Shown here: one piece after another, positions 58,659 through 64,000 of the stretch
How positions within the stretch are numbered: the first letter of the stretch is position 1
Layout of the letters: each line of letters begins with the position of its first letter
Assembly (NCBI RefSeq): GCF_028372415.1
Contig: NC_092872.1
Location: forward strand, 279,561,206-279,625,205
Length of the DNA: 64,000 nt
Reading direction: 5' to 3'
Origin: Notamacropus eugenii
Taxonomy: Eukaryota; Chordata; Mammalia; Diprotodontia; Macropodidae
Notes under the pieces: generated by a model
The model's input: only the letters and a program-made list of their open reading frames with translations
What the model was told of the DNA's origin: nothing
Database searches by the model: none
Position numbers and translations under genes: made by a program

Positions 58659-59477
58659 TAGAGAGTACAGGTTGAGTTGAATCAGAAGAGATGATATCCA
58701 TAAAAAAATAAATAAAATAAAAATTAAGGGGTGAGGGAGGAAAATATTTGGAGGAGAAAGGGAATGGGGCAGGCTATAACTCATAAAAGAGATAAGAAAA
58801 ATCTTGTTCAATGGAGAAGAAAAGGGAGGAGGTGAGAGGGGAAAAGTGAACCTTACTCTCTTCACATATGGCTTAAGGAGGGAATAACATGCTCACTAAA
58901 TTTGGTATGAAATCTATCTTACACTATAGGACAATAGGGGAGGAGGGGACAAGTGGGGTGAGGGGGATGATAGAAGGGAGGGCAAATGGGAGAAGGGAGT
59001 AACTAGAAGTAAACACTTTTGGGAAGGGGCAAGGTCAAATGAGAGGATTAAAAAGGGGGGAGACAGGGTAGGATAGAGGGCAATATAGAGGGCAACATGA
59101 TTATTATGGCAAAACAACACATATATAGCCTGTATTGAATTGCTTGCCTTCTCAGTGGGGATGGGTAGGGAAGGAGGGAGAGAAGTTGGAATTCAAAGTA
59201 TTAGAAATGAACATTGAGAATTATTATTGCATATAACTGGGAAATAAGAAACACAGGTAATGGGGTATAGAAATTTATCTTGCCCTACAAGAAAAGAGAG
59301 AAGATGGGGATAAGGGAAGGGTGGGAGGTGATAGAAGGGAGGGCACATTGAGGGAAAGGGTAATCAGAATTCAAGGTATTATGGGGTGGGGGAGGGGAGA
59401 GATGGGGAGAAAAATTGGAACTCAAAATTTTGTGGATATGAATGTTGAAAAAAAATTAAATAAATACAAAAAAAAAC

Positions 59478-61600
59478 CTGCATCAAATTGAATTCTAACA
59501 ACAAAGTTGGAGTGAGTAATTTTTTCAGCCCAGGATGGCTTAGAAAGAAAGAAAGACTGGTCAATAGCATTGGGGTGGGGACTGGCAGCAAGAACTGTTC
59601 AGTGGAAACATTACCAGCTGTGAGCCCTTGAGGTGGCCACAGAGGCAGCAGTGGCAATGATGGTGTCAGGAGGGAGCACTCAGTGACCAGAGACATCAGG
59701 GTTAGAAAGAGATTACAGAGTACCCTATGCTGGTACAGACTTGGGTACAGGTCTGGACATAATTTGGTAACTTCACTACCCATAATCCAATTCTAGGGTG
59801 GAAAGGAGTTGTTGTCACGACAGAGCTGCATTCCTACCTGGGTAAGAAGTGAAACATATTCTGAGAAAGCAGTGATCACACTTCTCCTGGATCATAACAC
59901 CTTGAAAGCACTGAAAACTTACAGACCCCCTAACTAGTGGTGAAAACAGTTGTGTGAAAAAGCCTGAAGCTGTGACAATGACAACCCTCCCCCCTTCCAG
60001 GATAAACAAAGCCTAACTCTAACAGAAAGTCAAAAGTCAAGAAACAGGTTGAAAAAATGAATAAACAACAAAAAAGAAACTTGCCATAAAAATCTATTGT
60101 GGTGACGGAGAAGCTCAAGACACAAATTTAGAAGAAAACAATGTATTGAAACATATATGAACAAAGTCTCAAAAGAAAAATGCAGATTGTATACAAGCTA
60201 AGCAAAAATGCTTAGAAGAGTTAAGGAAAGAGATTTTTAAAATAGCAAAAAAATGATTTAAAAAGCAAATAAGAGTAGCAGAGGAAATATTGGGAGAAGA
60301 AATGAGAGCAATAGAAGAAAATTATGAAAAGAGAATTAACAACACAGTAAAAGAGGCACAAAGATGCTGAAGAAAATAACTCCTTTAAAATCTCAATTGG
60401 CCAAATGTAAAAGAGATGCAAAACCTCACTGAATAAAATAATTATTTAAAAATTGGAATTGGTTGAGAAGAAGTTAATGACTTTATGAGACACTAAAAAA
60501 CAATAAAACATGGTTAAAAATAATAAAAATAGAAAAGAGTGAAATATCTCATCAGAAAAACAACTGACCTGGAAAAAAGATCAAAAAAGAGATAATTTAA
60601 GAATATTTTATTACTTGAAAGCCATAATTTAAACAAGGGTCTGGACACAATGTTTCAAGAAATCATAAAAGAAAACTTCCCAGATATCTTAGAATCAGAG
60701 GACAATATAGAAATTCAAACAATCTACCAATCACCTCCTGAGAGATATCAAAATGAAAACTGTCAGGAATATTATAGCTAATGTCCAGAGCTCCCAGGTC
60801 AAGGAGAAAGAACTGAAAACAGTTAGAAAGAAACAATTCAAATATTGTGGAGCCACAGACTGGATAACACAAGATTTAGTAGCTACCACTATAAGGAGTA
60901 GAGGACTTTTTTGTGATATTCTGGAAGGCAAAGGACTCTGTAACCAAGAATAATCTATTCAGCAAAATTGAGTATAATCCTTCAGGGACAAAAATGATAT
61001 TTAATGAAATAAAGGACTTCCAAGCATTTCTAATGAAAAGACCAGAGTCAAACAAAAAATCTGACATTCAAACAGACTCAAGCGAAGAATAAAAAGATAA
61101 ACTTGAAAGAGAAATCATAAAGAACTTAATAAGGTTAAATTGTTTACATTCCTATATGGGAGGATAATACATGTAACTCTTATGAACTTTATCATTATTA
61201 TGAGAGTTAGAAGGAGTCTACATGGACAGAGAGCACTGGGTGTAAGTCAATTATGTTGATATGATCTCAAAAAAGGGGAAGAATAAGAAAAGATTAGGAG
61301 AAGGGGGAAGAGAGAAGAATGGGGAAAATTGTCTCATATATAAGAGGCATACAAAGAAGAGTTTTTTAACAGAGGGAGAAATGGTGGGAGTGGTCAACAC
61401 TTGAACTTCACTCTTATCTGAACTGGTTCAAAAAAGGGAAGAATGAACACACATAGAATTCACAGTTTGGGTATAGAAATTAATCTTACCTAGCAAAGAA
61501 GGAGCTAAGAGAGAGGGGAAGGGTGTGAAAAGACGGAGGGTACAAGGTTTAAAAAAAGAGAAGGATAAATAGAAAATAGGATGGAAGGAAATACACAGTT
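59478..61600 (+). mobile_element. Outer L1: rest of 5' UTR and decayed ORF1
   Basis: 59478-60030 is the 5' UTR. 60040-61080 is ORF1 with many stops, recognised by RINNTVKEAQ at 60331, the QVKEKELKTVRKKQF-like block near 60800 and the DFQAFLMKRPESNKK block near 61015. 61100-61600 is inter-ORF DNA, G/A-rich. Confidence 0.8.
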
Positions 61601-61604
61601 AGTT

Positions 61605-63401
61605 ATCATAATGGTGAATATGAATGGGATGAACTCACTCTTAAAATAAAAGCAGACAGCAGAATGGATTAGAAACCAGAATCCAATAATATGTTGTTTA
61701 TAAGAGAGACAAGCTTGAAACAGAAAGAGGTAAAATAAGGGGCAGAAGCAGAATATATTATGCTTCAGCTGAAGTAAAAATAATACAGGAGTAGCAACCA
61801 CAATCTCAGCTCTAGCACAAGCAAAAATAGATAATGAATTAACCTCAATGCTAAACATATATATTCCAAGTTGTATAACATCCAAATTCTTGAAAGAAAA
61901 ATTAAATGAATTATAGGAGGAAATAGAGAGTAGAACTATAACAGTAGGTGACTCCAATTTATCCCTCTCAGATCTAGATAAGTCTAGCCATAAAATAAAT
62001 AAAAAAAGAAGTTAAGAAGATGAATAGAATTTTAGAAAAGCTAGATATGATAGACTTCTGGAGAATACCGAATGGGCACAGAAAAGAATATACCATTTTC
62101 TCCTGTTTACAGAAAAGGAAATTGAGGCTGATGGTGATTGGGTGGTTTGCCTGGTATATGTCTTAGCCTAGATTTGGACTCAGCTCTCCCTGACTCTTGA
62201 CTGCAGCAGCTAGGTGGTGCTATGGATAGAGTACTGGGTTTGGAGCCAGAAAGATCTGAGTTCAGGTCAGACCTTAGTGTCTAAGTGTCTAAGGCTTGGA
62301 CAATTACTAGATGTGTGACCCTGGGCAGGTCACTTAACCTCTGTTTGCCTTGGTTCCTCATCTGTAAAATGGGTTACACTGGAGAACGAAATGGCAAAAC
62401 ACTCAAGTATCTTTGCTAAGAAAATCTCTTGGATAAAGTCCATGGGGTCATATAGAGTCAGATGCAACTGAACAGCAACAAAATACCTTTTTTTTTTCAG
62501 CTGTACATGGCACCTTCACAAAAACTGACCATGTACTAGGGCATAAAAACTTCACAAACAAATGCAGAAAAGCAGAAATATTGAATGTATCCCTTTTGGA
62601 TCATAATGTGATAAAAATTACATTCACTTAAGAGCCTTTTAAGCAGAGATTAAAAATTAATTGGAAGCTAAATCATCTAATCCCAAAGAATGAGTGGGAC
62701 AGAGAACATATAAACAATGACAACAATGAGCCACATACTAAAATTTGTGGGATGCAGCCAAAGCAGTACTTAGGGGAAAATGTATATCTCTAAATGCTTA
62801 CATCAGTAAAAGAGGGAAAGATTAGATTAATTAATTGGGCATGTAACCAAAAAAAATTAAAACAGAAAAAGAACAAATTTTAAATCTCAATTAAACACCA
62901 AAATAGATTAATAAAATTGAAAGTTAAAATCCCCCCCACTGAGCTAATAAATAAAATTAGGAACTGGTTTTATGAAAACAACCATAAAACAGATAAACCA
63001 TTAGTTAATTTAATTGAAAAAAAGACCAAAATATCAATATGAGAAATGAATATGCACTACCAGTGAAAATGAAATTAAAGCAAATATTAAGAGCTATTTT
63101 ACCTAATTATATGCTGAAAAAACTGACAATCTAAATGAAATGGCAAATATTTACAAAAATATAAATTGTCAGGTTAAAAAAGGAGAAACAGAATTATATA
63201 TTAAATTGAACAAGTCATAAATGTACACCTTAGGGAAAAAAAAGCAACATCAGGACCAGATGAATTTACAAGCAAATTATACCAATCACTAAAGAACAAT
63301 GAATCAATAATATATAAACTATTTGAAAAAATAGGTAAAGAAGGAGTCCTGCTAAATTCCTTTTATGACACAAGTATGGTTTTGATATCTAAACAGTAAA
63401 T
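61605..63401 (+). mobile_element. Outer L1: ORF2 endonuclease into RT, interrupted
   Basis: NMNGMNSL at 61618, LTSMLNIYIPS at 61842-61874, and TITVGDSNLSLSDLDKS near 61939 are endonuclease motifs. After a SINE block it resumes with HGTFTKTDHVLGHKNF at 62506 and LLDHNVIKI near 62600. The RT start GPDEFTSKLYQ is at 63257, followed by IGKEGVLLNSFYDTSMVLIS at 63330-63390. Stops are frequent. The rest of RT and the 3' end are outside the window, beyond the hAT insertion. Confidence 0.88.
62098..62487. repeat. MIR-like fragment (-) and MAR1/WSINE (+) inserted in L1 ORF2
   Basis: 62098-62200 is an antisense core remnant (agaaaaggaaattgaggctg). 62205-62485 is a complete MAR1/WSINE ending ctgaacagcaacaaaa. 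L1 sequence ataccattttctc before and atacctttttttttt after looks like the duplicated target. Confidence 0.82.
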
Positions 63402-64000
63402 CAGAGGTTCCCAAACTTATTTGGTCTATTGCACCTTAAAAAAATTACTCAGTGCCCCCCTGGAAACCTACTTTCTTTAACTCTTTAATGTTTTTTTAAT
63501 TACATCATTTAAAAATATATGAAATATATTTTTAAAAAATGATGTACCTATTAATAACTCATTATAAATTTGTGGTTTTTTTCTTGAATTGAAATTTTGA
63601 TGATGCAATATTTCATCATGTAACCATATATTATCCTATTGTAAACAAGTCATCACACACATATATTCCTGTTGATGCATGCTGGATTTCCTGACAATGC
63701 ACAACACCCTCACCTGCCAACACTTGCTTGTTAAGATCTGTTGGTGGACTTGACCATTGATGGGTTATAACTTTCATTTTGTATGTTTATTTGGAAAATA
63801 ATGTAATCACTATGACTTTAATTCTGTTACATAACAGATGAAATATGTACAGTTTTTCAAAATTTTCTTCTCTTCTTTTCTTATGCTTCCACCACCCCCT
63901 TATTTTTATTCAATGCCCCCCAATTGCACCTGAGGCTATTACCACCAACTTCGATCAGTCCAGCACCCCCAGGGGGAAGTATCATCCACTTTGGAAACCT
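63402..64000 (+). mobile_element. hAT (Charlie-type) non-autonomous transposon, runs off the window
   Basis: Left terminus cagaggttcccaaacttat. The window ends in ccactttggaaacct, whose complement aggtttccaaagtgg mirrors it, so nearly the whole element (about 600 bp) is present. Sub-terminal ctcagtgcccccctgg and caatgccccccaattgc are also roughly inverted. No transposase frame is seen. It is inserted in L1 ORF2. Confidence 0.75.

Larger units (their letters stand above)
57311..59476 (+). mobile_element. HAL1-like L1 (5' UTR, ORF1, 3' UTR, poly-A; no ORF2)
   Basis: It begins ggtggagccaagatggcaga and ends in an A tail at 59450-59476. ORF1-type protein lies at 57871-58470 in one frame with a single TGA at 58111-58113. 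RRDNLKIMELPE and ITYPEKLSIILQG match the L1 ORF1p RRM and C-terminal domains. After ORF1 there is about 1 kb of non-coding sequence, including a (CA)n at 58615-58656, then the tail. No endonuclease or RT sequence is present. Flanks aaaactgcttcaa and aaacctgcatcaa look like a target-site duplication. Confidence 0.75.
54638..64000 (-). other. RNLS: Partial upstream intron of RNLS
   Basis: No sequence resembling the preceding renalase exon (the segment before ESSEIGPS in human) is found between 54638 and the window end, so this intron exceeds 9.3 kb. It is filled by LINEs that all read on the plus strand, antisense to RNLS. Confidence 0.75.

Overview
This is marsupial nuclear DNA. The evidence is dense CORE-SINEs of the MIR/THER kind, MAR1/WSINE-type SINEs with an RTE-like tail, many old L2 and CR1/L3 fragments, RTE-like LINEs whose tail reads gaaggacaacaacc, and L1 ends of marsupial type. 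I cannot tell which species it is. Almost every open reading frame in the window is repeat-derived or chance.

One host gene is recognisable: the 3' end of RNLS (renalase), on the minus strand. Two coding exons are visible. An internal exon lies at 54462-54637 and the terminal exon at 46375 down to a stop at 46223. A polyadenylation signal follows at 46108-46113. Both exons have consensus splice sites, join in the same phase, and align without gaps to the last 108 residues of human renalase as I recall it. Upstream exons must lie beyond base 64000. Positions 46376-54461 are the last intron (8,086 bp), 54638-64000 is part of the preceding intron, and 1 to about 46090 is downstream flanking DNA where I found no gene.

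Layout: 1-9700 holds L2, CR1/L3 and SINE fragments plus an unclassified 450 bp insert in an L2. 9700-12700 is an L2 split by an internally deleted RTE-like LINE with an 18 bp target-site duplication. 12700-26700 is sparse, with a CR1/L3 carrying nested L2 and SINE pieces and several microsatellites. 26720-26992 is a near full-length 7SL RNA pseudogene. 27000-46000 is mostly SINE and L2, with an L1 inserted head-to-head into another L1 (35640-36925) and a pair of small hAT elements (41115-43060). 46090-54640 is the RNLS 3' end. 54881-55993 is a second RTE-like LINE. 57205-64000 is a stack: an L1 whose 5' UTR is interrupted by an ORF1-only (HAL1-like) element and whose ORF2 is interrupted first by two SINEs and then by a hAT transposon that runs off the window.

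I found no evidence of a new biological system. The strongest results are the RNLS assignment and the nested-insertion structures, which give a relative order of retroposon activity. Repeat family names come from recalled consensus sequences, and boundaries are good to about 10-20 bp unless a duplication is cited.
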